A DNA stretch of 64,000 bases from Glebionis coronaria (lineage: Eukaryota > Streptophyta > Magnoliopsida > Asterales > Asteraceae). Below are positions 23,939 to 36,578 of the stretch, in pieces (position 1 is the first letter of the stretch; each line of letters starts with the position of its first letter). The notes under the pieces were generated by a model. It saw only the letters and a list, made by a program, of their open reading frames with translations. It did not search any database and was not told the origin of the DNA. The stretch lies in the NCBI GenBank assembly GCA_025667525.1, contig CM046878.1, positions 402,063,275 to 402,127,274 of the forward strand, in the 5' to 3' direction. A program made the translations under genes and the position numbers.

Positions 23939-25855
23939 ATGGCTAATCGTACTATGATGGAGTTGCGACAAGCACCCACCGAGGGTTTTGGAGAGGCCGT
24001 TGTGATTCCCGCTATCCTTGCGGAGAATTTCGAGATTAAGACGGGTTTAATGTCGATGTTGCAAGCTAATAAGTTTAGAGGTCATGAGAAAGACAACCCG
24101 CATTACCACATAAGGAATTTTAATCGTCTCACCGCAACTAGCAAGTTTAAGGATGTTCCACATGACGCCATTAAGATGATGTTGTTTCCATACTCGTTAG
24201 ATGGACCCGCAAAAATTTGGCTCGAGAAAGAACCGCCAAATTCAATTTTGACATGGGGTGATCTCGTTTCTAAGTTTGTGAACAAATTTTTTCCACCATC
24301 TAAAACAACACATTTGAAAAATGAGATTTCAAGATTTGTACAACGAAATAATGAAAGTTTTCAATGGCATGGGAACGATTTAAGGAAATGTTACATGAAT
24401 GTCCACACCATGATTTTTCGGAATTGCATCAAGTTGATACTTTTTATAATGGGTTTAATGATTATGAACGAGATTACTTGAATGCCGCCGCGGGTGGTAA
24501 TTTTTTGTGCAAAACGACCGAGGAAGCTTTAACGATTATCGAGAATAGATCTAAGGTTTATAGCCCTCGTAACACACCGAGTGTTGCCAATATGGGTTCG
24601 TCATCGTCGTCATCGTCTCGTAGCATTAATGCCTTACATGATGAAGCTAATGAGGAAAATCGGTTTTTCGATAGATTTGCTAATCTTATGACTCATTGGA
24701 AAGCACAAGAGGATTTGAATTCCGCTTCGGTTAAAGCGGTTGTTAAGAGTTGTTTGTCTTGTGGTGGGGCTCATGATCTTTCCGAGTGCATTACCACCGG
24801 TGGTAACACTTCGAGTGCTTACGTAGCAACGGGAACTTATAACCAAAACGGCCAAGGTTCCCGCCCAAATCAAGCTCCACCAAATCAAAATGCTAATAAC
24901 TATCGAAACAACAATCAAGGTGGTAATTATCAAGGCAATTCAGGTAACTACAACAAAGGGAATTATCAAAGTGGGAATGGACAAGTTACTAATCAAAACC
25001 AAAACCGTGATTTTCAAAACACTACACAAGGTTTTCAAAATGCTCACACTAAAAATCTTCAAGGAGAATTTTTGGATTATGCTAAAGCAAATGATGCTAA
25101 ATTTGATAACATGCAACGTGAGATGATTAGCTTAAGATCCGAGTTGAAAAACGAGCTTAAAAACGAACTTGCTAATGAAATTAAGACTCATGCTAATAAA
25201 ATGGAAGGAAATGTTCAACATCTTCAACAAAATCAACAAAAGATGGAGCAAGGACAACATGAGATTAAGCAAGAATTGTTAAAAGCGGATTTAAGGCAAT
25301 CAAAATTTAAGGACCGAATGGAAAAAATGTTTAAAGCAGTCATGTGTCAACCATCTTCCTCGGGTGGTGTTCCTAGTGATACCATTGCAAACCCGAAGGG
25401 AGAAATGATGGTTATTACTACACGAAGTGGTAAAACTTTCAAGGAACCAATCTCTCGTCCAAGTACTTCTACGGAGAAGGAAATCAAGAAAGAGCCCGAG
25501 GTGATGGTCGAAAAGGAGCATATCACAAGCCCACGAAGTAATGCTCATAGTACACCTACGGTTGAACCAATACCAATTATGGAACCCGAGATTCCAAGGC
25601 CGTTGCCTGATGTCCAACCCACACCACCCTTACCTTACCCTTCGAGACGTGACAAGGAAAAAGCACAAGAACGGAATAATTATCAATTTGAGCTTTTTAT
25701 GAAAATGTTTCGTGACATACATTTTAACATAAGTTTTGCCGACGCTCTTATCATGATGCCTCGATTCGCCGCAAACTTCAAAAGTATGCTAAACAACAAA
25801 GATAAGTTACAACAATCGTCTAGTTGTTCATCGGTTTTTCTTAGCCGCATACCAC
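23939..25855 (+). pseudogene. gag: Athila gag
   Basis: From ATG 23939 the protein starts MANRTMMELRQAPTEG and runs through the Athila capsid region: NPHYHIRNFNRL, MLFPYSLDGPAKIWL, LVSKFVNKFFPPSKT. Near 24360 one frameshift separates it from the second half, which continues AWERFKEMLHECPHHDFSE and LNAAAGGNFLCKTTEEA. A short zinc knuckle CLSCGGAHDLSEC (C-x2-C-x3-H-x4-C) lies at about 24756-24794. It is followed by an Asn/Gln/Gly-rich low-complexity stretch (about 24840-25060) and a coiled coil (about 25090-25330). Gag would form the particle. It is broken by the one frameshift only; there are no internal stops before 26160. Confidence 0.9.
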
Positions 25856-26469
25856 AAAAAGTCGGTGATCCCGGTAAATTTTTGATTCCGTGTGCAATTC
25901 AAGATATGGAGGAATGCTACGCCTTGGCCGATCTTGGTGCTAGTATCAATTTAATGCCTCTTGAGATTTTTAAATCGCTTTCGCTTCCGGCTCTTACTCC
26001 TTCGAACATGTCTATCGAGATTGCCGATCATTCTACGATTTTAGCATGTGGAGTAGCCGAGGACGTTTTCGTTAAAGTCGGAAAGTTTTACTATCCCGTT
26101 GACTTTATCGTTGTAGACATTCCCATCGATCGAAAAGTTCCTCTCATTTTGGGACGTTAATTTTTGGATACATCAAGAGCACTTATTGATGTTCATGCTC
26201 GGAAAATCACCCTTCGTTTCAATGAGGAAGAACTTGTCATCAATGCAACACAAAACTCCAATCTTTCTCATGTCTATTCTATTGCAACTTTAAACCATGG
26301 TGATTCAACCAATGTCGTTTGCAAAGAATTTTCACCAAGAGTTTTAGGAAATGTCGCCAAAAACAATTTACCATTTCCTCCGACGGTGGATGATATGAGT
26401 GTAAAGCCTACAAAGAAGAAACCGTCAATACTTGAATCGAAAAATCCTTCGCCTCACCTCGAACATTAA
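25856..26469 (+). pseudogene. Athila aspartic protease region
   Basis: In the same frame as the second half of gag. The block CAIQDMEECYALADLGASIN carries the catalytic D-x-G-A (Asp codon at 25930), followed by NLMPLEIFKSL and the flap-like IADHSTILACGVAEDVFVKV. DFIVVDIPIDRKVPLILGR follows, as in Athila proteases. A TAA at 26158-26160 follows LILGR, where the family continues into a (P)FL(D/A)T(S/A)RA motif; here FLDTSRALIDVHARKITLRF continues in frame after the stop. A second in-frame TAA is at 26467-26469. The domain looks otherwise whole, with its active site kept. Confidence 0.85.
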
Positions 26470-27144
26470 TTCTTGAAAAGTGTTGATAAGTTGTCAGTTT
26501 CTACGGAAGATATTTCGGATGACGAATATGTTGACCCCGATGGGGAGGTTTTCTTTGTCGATAAACGTTTTGAGAACTTACCACCACCAAAACCAAAACG
26601 GTTTTCAAATGTGAGAATTTTTAGTGTGACTAACATTATCTTAGAAACACCAAATATTTTCGACATAATCAAAAAGGGTTTTCATAAGGAGAGTTTAAAA
26701 GGTAATAAAGGGAAAGATTTTAAATGTGATTTAATTGATTTTTCTACAAACCTAACTCCGTCATCACCACGTGTTTTGAGTGCTACAAACTCGTCTACTC
26801 CTTTTGACGATGCTTTGTGTGGTTTTAGTATGGGGGAAGCCCCTTATGTTCCGTCATCCTTGTCCACCGAGGACGAGATATTCGATCCCGGAATCTATTA
26901 TAAAGGGAAATCTCGGTCTTCCACCGATGCAATAAATGGAAACTATATCTATTTGCTTGGTGCGAGTCTACCTCGAGTAGCTCAAAAGTTTGTCTTACCA
27001 ATTGTCCTACCCTTATACTTCTCATCTCTTTTCTTCAAACTCTTTGAGTTTATGGCACATGTGGAAGTGGCGTTGAATTTTTTATCCAATGAAAACGAAA
27101 ACGCCATCTTCGATCCCGGTATTTTGCATCATTTAAGGACTTAG
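26470..27144 (+). pseudogene. Unrecognised coding segment in place of pol (Athila A)
   Basis: It continues in the same frame after the second TAA for 225 codons. It starts FLKSVDKLSVSTEDISDDEY, is acidic at first, then Pro/Lys-rich (LPPPKPKRF), and contains IFDPGI twice (about 26878 and 27109). I recognise no enzyme domain. In a complete Athila the RT would start about here, but no RT, RNase H or integrase signature is present. The (I/V)F(D/N)PGI phrase recalls peptides I associate with gypsy-like elements of Asteraceae, from memory and not proven. It may be a remnant of the region beyond integrase, an env-like reading frame, or acquired sequence. Confidence 0.5.
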
Positions 27145-29400
27145 TCCTTAATACCGGTTGCTTTTTGGGCCTTGTTTATCATGTAAGCCCCATTAAAAAT
27201 TGACCATACCATGATTTTCCCTAAATGTTCACATTTTGAGGGGATCGAGTCGAGCTCATGACTCGGTAATAAAAAACGAGGTGCCTCGTGGGGGAGATCC
27301 CATGCTTATCCTTTTATGCTTACTAATAACTAATGAGAGGGGATTTGTGCCCTTCCAACTCGTTGTCTCGTGGTTGTTTGTGATTGTGTTATCTAGATCA
27401 TTATCATCATCTACGATTGAAGACTCTCGTGTTCGTTTACATGAGCCTCCATCGTTTGCTTGAAGAAGTTTTTCACGAATCCATGACATATCCTTTATTG
27501 TTCTAACAATTATCTTTTAGCATAATTCATAAACGGCTTTAGATATATTGTTGATCACCATTTCCATGCTAGAACCTAAGCATTCGATTCTTCGTCTTTA
27601 GTATGGGGGTGCTCCACCTTTAGACTCGAAACATTGAGGACAATGTTTACTTTTAGTATAGGGGGGGGGGGGGGGGGTAAATAGTAACTTGCTTTGCTAC
27701 GCCCTCACGTTTTCCAACTTTCAATGTTTTGTTTTAATAAGGCTAAAAAATGACCAAATTTTAAAATTTTTCTTAGTTTTCATAAGTGTTTTTAAGACAC
27801 GAATGTATATTTTCCGATAGGTAGAATAAGAGCTAATTTTTGACTTAATGGGCATTTGGAGCCCTTTACATTCCTTAACCCGCTCAAACCAACTTTTGCT
27901 AGACTTTTATATAGGGAACTTTAAAACGCGAAAGTCTTAGCTCATTCGGGTTAAGAACAAGAACTTTTCGCAAGTTCCTATAATTGATCCTAGAAAGTCA
28001 CTTATCAAGGTAACTATAAAATGCATTCTCTAAACTTGAAAAAGTCCAAGAAAGTGCAAGATCCTATAGGTGGCTTGAAAACCCAAAACTTTGATTTGAT
28101 ATAGTCTTAATGAAAGCTAATCCAAATTTGGCTTAATTTTGACTTGCATGGCTAAGTATTCACGAGTCTCTTTAATTAGAGGTCTTTAACTAGTGAAGAA
28201 CGAGAAGTGATAGAGTTAGACAAGTGATCATGCTAAACGTAGAACATGGAAATGTTCTTTCAAAAACTCATATGTTTTTAATTGTGGCTTTTTCTTCCCA
28301 TAAGATCAATGCATTAGGAACAAAAATAATTGCAATAAGTAAGGTCGTACGATTTGAAAGGTTACTTAGCTTCTAGCGCAAGATCGTTTAAAAATTGCTC
28401 GGGGTTGAATAGAGTTCATAGCCAAGGCATAACTTATTGAAGCGGGTGCGAAGATTGGTGAAGATCCAAAAAGGCCCTAACAAGGCATGAGGAACTCTAT
28501 TATTACTAAAGATCCAAGATGATGTGAAGTATCATTGTTCCTAAATCAATATGAAGGATTGAGACACACGACGAAAAGCAATTACTCCCCTAAAAGATCA
28601 TGGAGAAAGTCTATCCAAAAAGACCCTTACAAGGTATGAGGATAAATATATCCAAGTCCGAATAGGAGGCGGATCGTTGTATATTAAAGTCCAAAATAAA
28701 GATTGAAGAAACATGATGAAGTCGTGGTCCAAATAAGAAGAATCTCTCAAAAATGTCATGTGAAGAAATTCCAAAATATGAAGAGAAGACCATAATTTCA
28801 AGAACGTCTTCCCAAGATTTGAAGTATGAAGTACATGCCAAATATCGGTCCGAGAAAGGTCTCAAATCGTGAAACGAGTTATGCCAATATATGAACTTAA
28901 GGAGATACACGAGAAGCCGTTTTAAAAGATTTTGTCCTTCGGCTAACTATCAATTAAATCGTGCTACTTTGCTTTCGGACTAATAAATACTCAAATAAGT
29001 CAATATGAATCACTTGTGATCCATGACAAATAGTTAAAAAATGCTAGTAACCCATTTCCTTTTATAATAACTAGGATTGCGGGGAGAAAAAGTATTACAC
29101 AATTTGAACGTATGAGTAGTGTTAGCATTGTGACTTGTACCAACAATGATCTCGTTTTTGCACTTAGCATGGAATGTATGACAATCAATTATGACGAAAT
29201 TTACTCTAAGGGACATTTACTTGTATCTATTCTTTGACCCTAAAAGTCGCATTCATGATGAAAATCATACATTATGTCTTCGTAGTATTGTTGCAAGTCT
29301 TTTACTTTTCAATAAAGGGTAATAAAATTGAACTTTGGTAATGCTTAGATACTTTATTCTAGCATTGCGTGAGGGCACGACAATGGCTTTGTATGGGGAG
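27145..29400 (+). other. 3' non-coding region of Athila A with a G17 tract
   Basis: The start contains GTCGAGCTCATGACTCGGTA (about 27246) followed by CGTGGGGGAGATCCCATGC, a pattern I associate with the stretch after integrase in Athila elements. A run of 17 G at 27661-27677, preceded by TTTAGTATA, is a polypurine-type tract. Beyond it, 28000-28900 is strongly purine-rich on this strand, and an ATCCAAAAAG..CC segment occurs twice about 145 bp apart (28466 and 28611). The terminal polypurine tract is GTATGGGGAG just before the 3' LTR at 29401. No gene is seen. Confidence 0.7.
27661..27677 (+). repeat. G17 homopolymer (internal polypurine-type tract)
   Basis: Seventeen consecutive G after TTTAGTATA. 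Its length is uncertain, because homopolymers of this size are prone to sequencing error. Confidence 0.85.
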
Positions 29401-32400
29401 TGATGAGATGGCATTTATACATGATCTCATCGTTCTTTTCGGGCTTTAAATGCATACAAATGTCATAAAATACCATATATATGCTTGTGTTTGTTTACTT
29501 GTGTGTTTTAGGTATGGATATCGTGAAAAAGACAAAAGATCACAAGAAACAAGGAAAAACGGACACGAGAAACGAAGCCGTACAAAGAACCGGCCCTAGT
29601 TCATGATTTATCCAAGATTAACCCTTAAAGACTTGAAGATGTACAAGATTGATCCTCAAATTATGAAGAAATGACACTTAAAACCCTTGTGAATTCATAA
29701 TTACAAGTTTGGTCCCTTAAGTTTGTCAAAATTGCAAAAAGGTCCTTCAACTTTGAAGAAATGGCAAGATTAGTCCCTCATCAATTCTAATTTGTCAAAT
29801 ATGGTCCCTCATGAAGTCAAAGATACTATGAAGACCTTTGAAGATCAAGAATGTCCAAAATCAGTCCTTCAAATATGGAAAAATGGCAAAAACAACCCTT
29901 GAAACACTTTTGCCAAAGTTTTGGGGCAAAAGTGTGAAATTCAGAACTTCAAATACAAAGGGAATACGTTTTGGTGGCTGAAAAACTTGATTTAACCATT
30001 TCACCAAAACACAAGGGCCAAAGATGTGCAAATGAAACATTCAAAAAAGAAATGCGCCAAACAACTTTCCACTCCTACAAAAACGGATCAAAAGGTGTTA
30101 CTGTTCACCTTTCACCCCCAGTTACTATCTCACTTAAACCAATGGGTAAATACCAATTACCCATACCCACGTGTGATTCACACATGCAGAAACCCATCCC
30201 ACACACAAAACCCTCATCTCCACTCACCAAAAGGTCCCACCCATTCACACGTCAACCAATCAACATCCAACTTAGCCTCCAAGGAATGCCAGGTGTCAAA
30301 ATCAACAGCCCACACTCCTTGCTTGGTTACAAAGCTAAAATGAACGATTTGGATGAATTTGGACAGCTCAAACAACAAATGCATCTAGCAGATTCAAGGG
30401 CATTTTAGGGACTTCATACCTAGGGTTTTCTCATTGTATTCTCAGCCCTTGTGGCCTATATAAGGACTCCTCAACTTGTGAGAGAGCCTTGTTCCAGTTT
30501 TACCTTTTAAACATTGTAATTCCTTTTTGAAATTTATAAAAGTTGGTATTTTGAGAAAATTGTAATTCCTTAATATGTTTTTGAAAGTTGGTGTTGTTTA
30601 AGGGTAATTCTGAGTTCCATTTGATGTTATAAGTGTGCTTGAATCATTTGGTTCAAGGACGTTTATGTTTGGTAAGGTTTTCAAGTTTGAAAAAAGCTTG
30701 AAAAGAGGTTTCTGAATTTGCTATTTTTATTGTACTAATCCTTAACCAAAATCTATAAGCTCTTACAAGCTTGTTGACACCAAGCTTGTGAAGGGATTAG
30801 AGCCTTTGGTTGGGTTGTTTGCTCACTTGTGTTGAAGAATCATTAGCATCAAAACCTTGTTCTACTTTGAACATCAGCAGGTTTTGATCTTCTTTTTGAA
30901 GAACCTTGGTCTTGTTCTAGTTGTTGAACAAGGTCCAAGGAGCATAGCTGGTCCTCCTAGGATGTTGTGGAGGACATGTATAAGCTCTTGTTTAAGTTTC
31001 CCCTAAGAATTCATGATATTGTCTATTTTATGATTTGGTCTGTGATTTTATGTTCTTGTGTTTGAACTTGTGATTTTTGTGTTTGAATCTGTTAGTAGTC
31101 ATCTAGGAAGTGTTTTTGAATCATAAAATCAGTAGGTTGTGTTTAAAAATCACAAGTTGCTTTGAAAGATTGTAGATTAAGGTGTGTTTGGGATAACAAC
31201 CTATTTTTGTTTTGTGTTATTTTGAGGTTGTGCTTTGTGTTGCTTTGTGTTGGAACCTGTCTCATAGGTGCTAAGTGACATTTATCTACAAGCTTTGTGT
31301 ATATAAACACCTAGAATCAACAATAGGCTCTAAAATCTTGAAAACTTGTTGAAATTGGATGTGGTTTAAGGGACACCTAGTTCTAATCATAGACTAGGGT
31401 TAACAAGTGATTAAACCTAGTTAGTTACATCAGGGAAGTAGGATTGAAGTGTTGAATTTGGATCTTTGGTCATTTATATCAGCAAAGTGTGCTATTGTTC
31501 TTGAAGTTCATATCAACAAGTATAATCTGCTTTGATCTTGTTCCATACTTTGATTCAGTGATTGATTTAAGTTTGTTTGTGCTTAATATCAGTTTATATA
31601 GCTTGTGTATGCATCTGGTTGAGTTTGGAGTGCTTATTCTTGCTTAAACTGCTTAAGTGTTCTTGACAGCTTAATATTCATGTTTGTGCTAGATCTGAGC
31701 ACCTTTTGATTTTTCTGTGCTTATTGGTGATACTAAAGTGTGTTTTTGTGCTTGATTGTGACTCCTTGTGATTAACTGATCACTTGGGTGCCCTTGTCTT
31801 CCAACAAAACATACAGAATCTCTCTAAAATCAAAGGTCAAATAGTCAAGGCAGTGGGAACCAGTTCCTACTGAAAGTTCCCCCTGCTAGTGATAATTGGA
31901 CATCAGCTTATTAATAAGCTATTCTAGCTTATTTTAACCAGCAACAACTTTGATTTTGTAATAGGTGCTCATTATTTGACCCATTTGTTCATACTGGAGC
32001 AATTGGTGGGTTGACTTTAGGGTTTGACTAGAAAACCAACTTAATTGACTTTTTCATAAGTGCTTATTGGCTTATTCCAGCTTATTGGTTTTGCTTATTG
32101 GATTTTGGTTGATTGATTTGGCTTATTGAAGTCATGTGTAACCTTTTGCAAGTTGAATCAAGTCCTAAGGTGCCCTAGATCTCAAACCCGACTATTATGT
32201 CGTTTAGTGGATTTCTACTTGGCTTATTTCTGGCTTATTAAGTGTGCTTTTTCAAAATTTCTTTTTACAGATCTCTTTAGTATCCCAAAAGAAGGTTGTG
32301 TGTCAAATTAGAGCTTATGGCATTGGCTTATTGCTTAATGGGCTTAATGGGCTTAATGGCCCAATAAGAATAAGCTGTTTGATCATTAAGCTGTGATAAG

Positions 32401-33356
32401 CTCACTTTCAACTTTTGGGCCTTAAGAGTTTTGTGTTTAGAATTGAAATTTGAGTCAGATAGGGCTTTTCCAAGTCATTTGAGCTTATTTTGACTTTTTG
32501 GGCTAAAAAGCCCATTAAGCTTGACTGTTTTTGATTTTGGCCCATCTGGGGGCCGAATAGGGGTATTTTGGTAATTTCACTTTCATTTTCTGTTTATTTA
32601 GGTTAAAATAAACTAGTTTGCAAGTTTTTAGAATTTTTTAGAATTTTTGGATTTTTAATATTATTTTAATATTATTTTATTATTATTTTTCAAATTTCAC
32701 ATTTTTGCACTTTTTATATTTTTCTTAGCTTAAATACATTAAAATAGGATTTTTGCAACTATTAGATTAATTTTATCATCTTTATCTTAATTTTTATAAT
32801 TATTTTAAGTTTTAATAGTTTTTAAATCATTTTAAATAGTTTTTATTAGTTTAAAAATTTATAAAAATAGTTATTAATCTTTTTAGGTCATTTTAGAGGT
32901 TTACCAATTGAAAAACTTTTATTTGGGCTTTTTGATAATTAATTTGATTTTTAGGGCTTTAATTAGCATTTAAAAATTAATATTTAATTAATTAAAAGGT
33001 TTGAAAAAGTTTTGATCATTGGTAAACTCTTAGTTTATTTATTTTGATTTTTGGTGAATTTGTGGTAATTTTTAGGATTAATTTTTATTTTTGCTCATTT
33101 TACGGTTTTACGTTTCGTCATAGTAGTAATGAATTTCACGTCTTCGTCATTCTCTTTTCTCATCCCCTTCTAAACCAATATTAATCTCAAATCTTGCTAC
33201 ATTTTAGTCACACACATATACCTCCTTGGGAAACGAACTTGGAATTTCATTAGGGTCATTTGTACATGGTTTTCCTAAACCATCGTACTTAATACTTTCC
33301 CTATTTTACCCCTCTTGCTTTTCCTATAGCAAAGGTGTGTAAAAACTCTACAATCA
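29401..33356 (+). repeat. 3' LTR of Athila A (3956 bp)
   Basis: Same ends and order as the 5' LTR. TATATAAGG at 30457-30465 is the intact-looking promoter element. A segment of about 72 bp at about 32453-32525 and one extra GGGCTTAAT unit near 32340 are absent from the 5' copy. The right end is followed by CCCAC and the resumed B LTR. Confidence 0.95.
30457..30465 (+). promoter_or_regulatory. TATA box of Athila A 3' LTR
   Basis: TATATAAGG; the 5' LTR has AATATAAGG at the same place, a one-base change in the promoter of the copy that would drive the element. Confidence 0.55.
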
Positions 33357-33361
33357 CCCAC
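33357..33361. repeat. Target-site duplication of Athila A, right copy
   Basis: CCCAC directly after the LTR end ACAATCA. Confidence 0.96.
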
Positions 33362-34588
33362 CACCGGCACACAGCCGGTTGCAGGTTGGGTCAAGAAGGG
33401 GGAACGCAGCGCAAGCAGGGGGACCACCGGCACATAGCTGGTGGGAACCCACTGCTGGTCAGCGGCTAGCCTAGAGACAAGGGAACCACCGACTTAAGCC
33501 GGTGGCAGTTTAACAAGAACAGTGGCAACCGGCCGAGCCGATTTTCCACTATGAAGGGGTATTTGGTTCGGACCGGTTCAAGGGGTTCCGGGTCTAGTTC
33601 ACGACATGTTTAAATTAAATACACAGGTCCGGTTCATGACTAAAAATGTACAAGTATTTTCTTTTTACAAGTATTTATTTTCCACAAGATATTAAATTAA
33701 TTAAAACATGACATGTAATTAATTTAATTAATCATGGACTTAGGTTAATTATTATTTAGTATCATACATGTTTTAACCTAAGTATTTATTTATTTAATTT
33801 AGACTATAGTATTAATTCATTATTAAGACATGAAATATAATTAATTAATAAACATGACTTAGGTTATAATTAATATAATATTAATACATGTTTTAACCTA
33901 AGTATTTTATACACCTTAATTTAATTAAATCTTGCTTATATTTAATTAAATCATAAAACCTATAGTTTATTTAATTAACATGATATTATAAATATACTAT
34001 ACTATAATCACATGACTTATGATATTTAACCAGTAAACTTAAGCTTATATTATTAGCTTATTAATCCAGCTTAATTCTAAACATGGAAACTTTCTAATTC
34101 AAGAAACTTTCTATTTTTGGGAACTTTCTATTTTTGGAAACTTTCTATTTTAGGAAAACTACTATTTTTAGGAAGTTACTTATTACTACATAACAAGTAT
34201 AATAATAAATGAAATACAAGTAATACTTAATCAGAATACGCAGAATACATGATAAACACAACATAACCTTAAAATCAATATAACAAGACATGAACATATA
34301 AAACAAGCTAAGACATGATATAATCAGTTACGTACTCAGTAAACAGATTACTTATACATGTATCCTATTTATGTAGCATTAGTGAGATCGAAGTAGGACT
34401 TTCATTCTTTCGTCTTCTTCGTTCACTGGACATAAGGTACGGATTTCCCGTCCTTCAGTATGGACATTCTTTCCTTATTAGGATTCCCGGTTTGCAGCCA
34501 ACTGTTTTCCCAGTATTTGTTTTAAATGTTTAATACTTGTGTTAGAATAAGAGCCTAAGCCATATACATGCATGACCAGTGTCACCTA

Positions 34589-34634
34589 GTTATTGAGGTA
34601 CCATAACCATAACACTAGAGGCACCAGTGTTATG
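34589..34634 (+). other. Paired hairpins with AGG(T/C)A loops in the B 5' LTR
   Basis: Two stems abut. 34589-34607 has stem GTTATTG with loop AGGTA (one mismatch). 34608-34634 has a 9-bp perfect stem CATAACACT with AGGCA in its loop. The same pair occurs in the B 3' LTR (42874-42919) and, with compensating base changes, in the solo LTR of another family (52772-52817). Confidence 0.85.
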
Positions 34635-34814
34635 ACTTCCCCACGACGAAGTGATTACTCGTGGCGTTCCTTTTCAGTTTTGGCTATTATATTATATTAT
34701 CATGTGGGGCGTATGGGTGCATCCTAGTTACATGTTTACCAGTATTATCAGAGTGAATGCGATGTGTGCCTTGCATCCTTCACTAGGAGTTGATCCCTCC
34801 TACCCAGACTATTT

Positions 34815-34837
34815 AATTAGAGGCAACCCCTCTAATT
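34815..34837 (+). other. 9-bp hairpin with CAACC loop in the B 5' LTR
   Basis: The perfect stem AATTAGAGG recurs at 43100-43122 (3' LTR) and at 52998-53020 (solo LTR, loop CAGCC). A further stem, CTGAGC with a 5-nt loop, is at 35061-35077, with counterpart CTGAGCG at 53292-53308. Confidence 0.85.
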
Positions 34838-35410
34838 GCATGACGATGTCTCCCCTCCAAGTATTCATACACGGTGGAACCTCATGACCTATATGGGCTA
34901 TTTGGCTAATTAAAACAGATTTTCATAGAAACATAAGTCTTTTCAAACTATAAAACCAGTTTTATGAACATGATACCAGATTGCTTAGAACTTAGAATAT
35001 TCCGCTGCTATTAGTCTTATATACTTATGCTATTCCATGTCATACTTGTATATCCGTGCACTGAGCGTTATGCTCAGCTGTTGTCCTTTCATGTTCCCAA
35101 ACGGCAGGTACTCAAGGGCGCTCGTATACTTTAAGCGTACGTGCATATGGATTGGAAGCTATCTAGCCTTCTCTACTTTATGCATATCATCATACATTTT
35201 GCTACTTATTTCTTTGGACATTGTTTAGTCCTTTTCCTTTACAATACTTATGTTTGTGTGTGATGAGCTTATACTTGGGGTACCGATATTTGTTTCCAGT
35301 ATTTCCTTTCATGGTCATTGAATGTTTTTAAGACATTTACATTGTATTCTTTGATGACACGCCATAATCACACGTGACATTCCATTTACCAAAATAGGGT
35401 GTTACAATTA

Positions 35411-35422
35411 TGGTATCAGAGA
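35411..35422 (+). promoter_or_regulatory. Primer binding site of element B (initiator tRNA-Met)
   Basis: TGGTATCAGAGA begins four bases after the LTR end, close to the standard TGGTATCAGAGC. Confidence 0.9.
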
Positions 35423-35854
35423 CAAGGCTTTGACCTGTAGGCTCTTAAAACACGACCTGTGATTAGTGGGTAGTCACTATGGTCTTCCTAGAACTGACAG
35501 TCGGTATACATGCATTCATTGTTTTCATGCATTCACATTATATGTCATTGTCGCAGTTTTATGACTAAGTAATGGTTGGTACAGGACTGACCCTATTTAG
35601 TCGCATGTGCTCTTATCGTAACTTTTAACTTTGGGACCGACCCATTGGCGTCCCCTCGCCATGTATTTTGTTTTGGGTGAACTGACCATAGGCGTTCACT
35701 CTCGCGCATATAAAAGTTTTCATAAACTACATCATGCATTCATGCACTGTTTTCATGCACAAAGTTTTTCTCATGATTTATTTGGCATAATTTTTTTTCA
35801 TGTATATATTTTATGTTTAATCAGTTTAATCATGCATTATGTTTATACTGTCAG
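35423..35854 (+). other. Leader of element B
   Basis: About 430 bp between primer site and gag ATG. Contains several CATGCATTCATG-like short repeats and no gene. Confidence 0.6.
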
Positions 35855-36578
35855 ATGGTTCTCACAAGCGACCAGGAACAACTCAATGCAACAGTCCAAG
35901 CTGCGATGCAGGCTTTGCTTCCTTAGCTAAGGAACGACATCCGGGCTGAGGTGCAAGCTGCCAACAATCAGCAACAGCACTCAGTTCCTCCTCCTCCTCT
36001 AGCAACATTGGTCACTTGGCTGGAGAGATTCAACAAATAACGTCCTCGATCCTTCGAGAGAACTGACAGCCCCAGTGAGGCTGAAAGCTGGTTGGCTCAT
36101 ATTGAGAAGATATTCGATGCAATGGGGTGCGACCCCGTCTTCAAGTCGAGGTTGGCCTATTACAAGTTCGAAGGTGATGTACTGGGATGGTGGAAGGCAG
36201 TGAAGCAGTCTGAGGGAGGTGACAATTGGGTGGCTGGTTTGACTTGGGCTCAGTTCAGGGAGTTGGTGATGGGACAGTTCTTCCCCAAGGCTGAGCAAGA
36301 CAAGCTGAAGAGGGAGTACCACGGAATCAGGAGCTGGGGAGAACAACAACCAGTTCATGCAGAGCTTTCTTTGTTTGGCTGGTTTTCTTGGCGCAATAGC
36401 AGGTACTGCCGAAGAGCAAGCATACCAATTCCGGTGGGCTCTTCGTACATCGGTCGCCAACAACTTGGTGTGTGCTACCTTCAATACGGTGGCACAAGTA
36501 GCCGATGCAGCACCTAAACGGGTGATGCTGCAGGAGAGAGAGAGAGGAATTCGGGGAAGCAGAGAGACCCGAGAAGAG

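Larger units (their letters stand above)
19195..33356 (+). mobile_element. Athila-lineage Ty3/gypsy element A lacking RT, RNase H and integrase
   Basis: A complete insertion of about 14.2 kb with a perfect 5-bp duplication, two LTRs of 3.88 and 3.96 kb, and a primer site matching the Athila pattern (TGGCACCGCTGCCGGGG). The internal region (23070-29400) holds gag, an aspartic protease and an extra coding segment, then a non-coding 3' part. No RT, RNase H or integrase motif is found in any frame. It is therefore a non-autonomous derivative that would need enzymes from a relative. The LTRs are alike (about 15 single-base differences in the first 1.2 kb by eye), so insertion was recent relative to its neighbours. 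Confidence 0.9.
18271..35406 (+). repeat. 5' LTR of B, split at 19194 / 33362
   Basis: Starts TGTAAAACCCTCATGC and ends GGTGTTACA at 35406, just before the primer site. The left part ends at the CCCAC target of Athila A and the right part resumes after the second CCCAC. Joined, it aligns with the 3' LTR across its whole length. It holds hairpins at 19039-19160 in the left part, and at 34589-34634, 34815-34837 and 35061-35077 in the right part. Confidence 0.93.

Noticed and set aside
24634..24933. Minus-strand frames opposite Athila gag and opposite Tat RNase H/integrase
   Set aside because: They are mirror images of real coding sequence with no domain of their own; only the 60944-63925 gene has independent support.
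34651..34887. 78-codon frame in the B LTR with peptide resemblance to the solo LTR (IMWG.WVHPS, IRG.PSNCMT)
   Set aside because: The resemblance is at nucleotide level and the most conserved part is the AATTAGAGG hairpin; the frames are not maintained between the two families.
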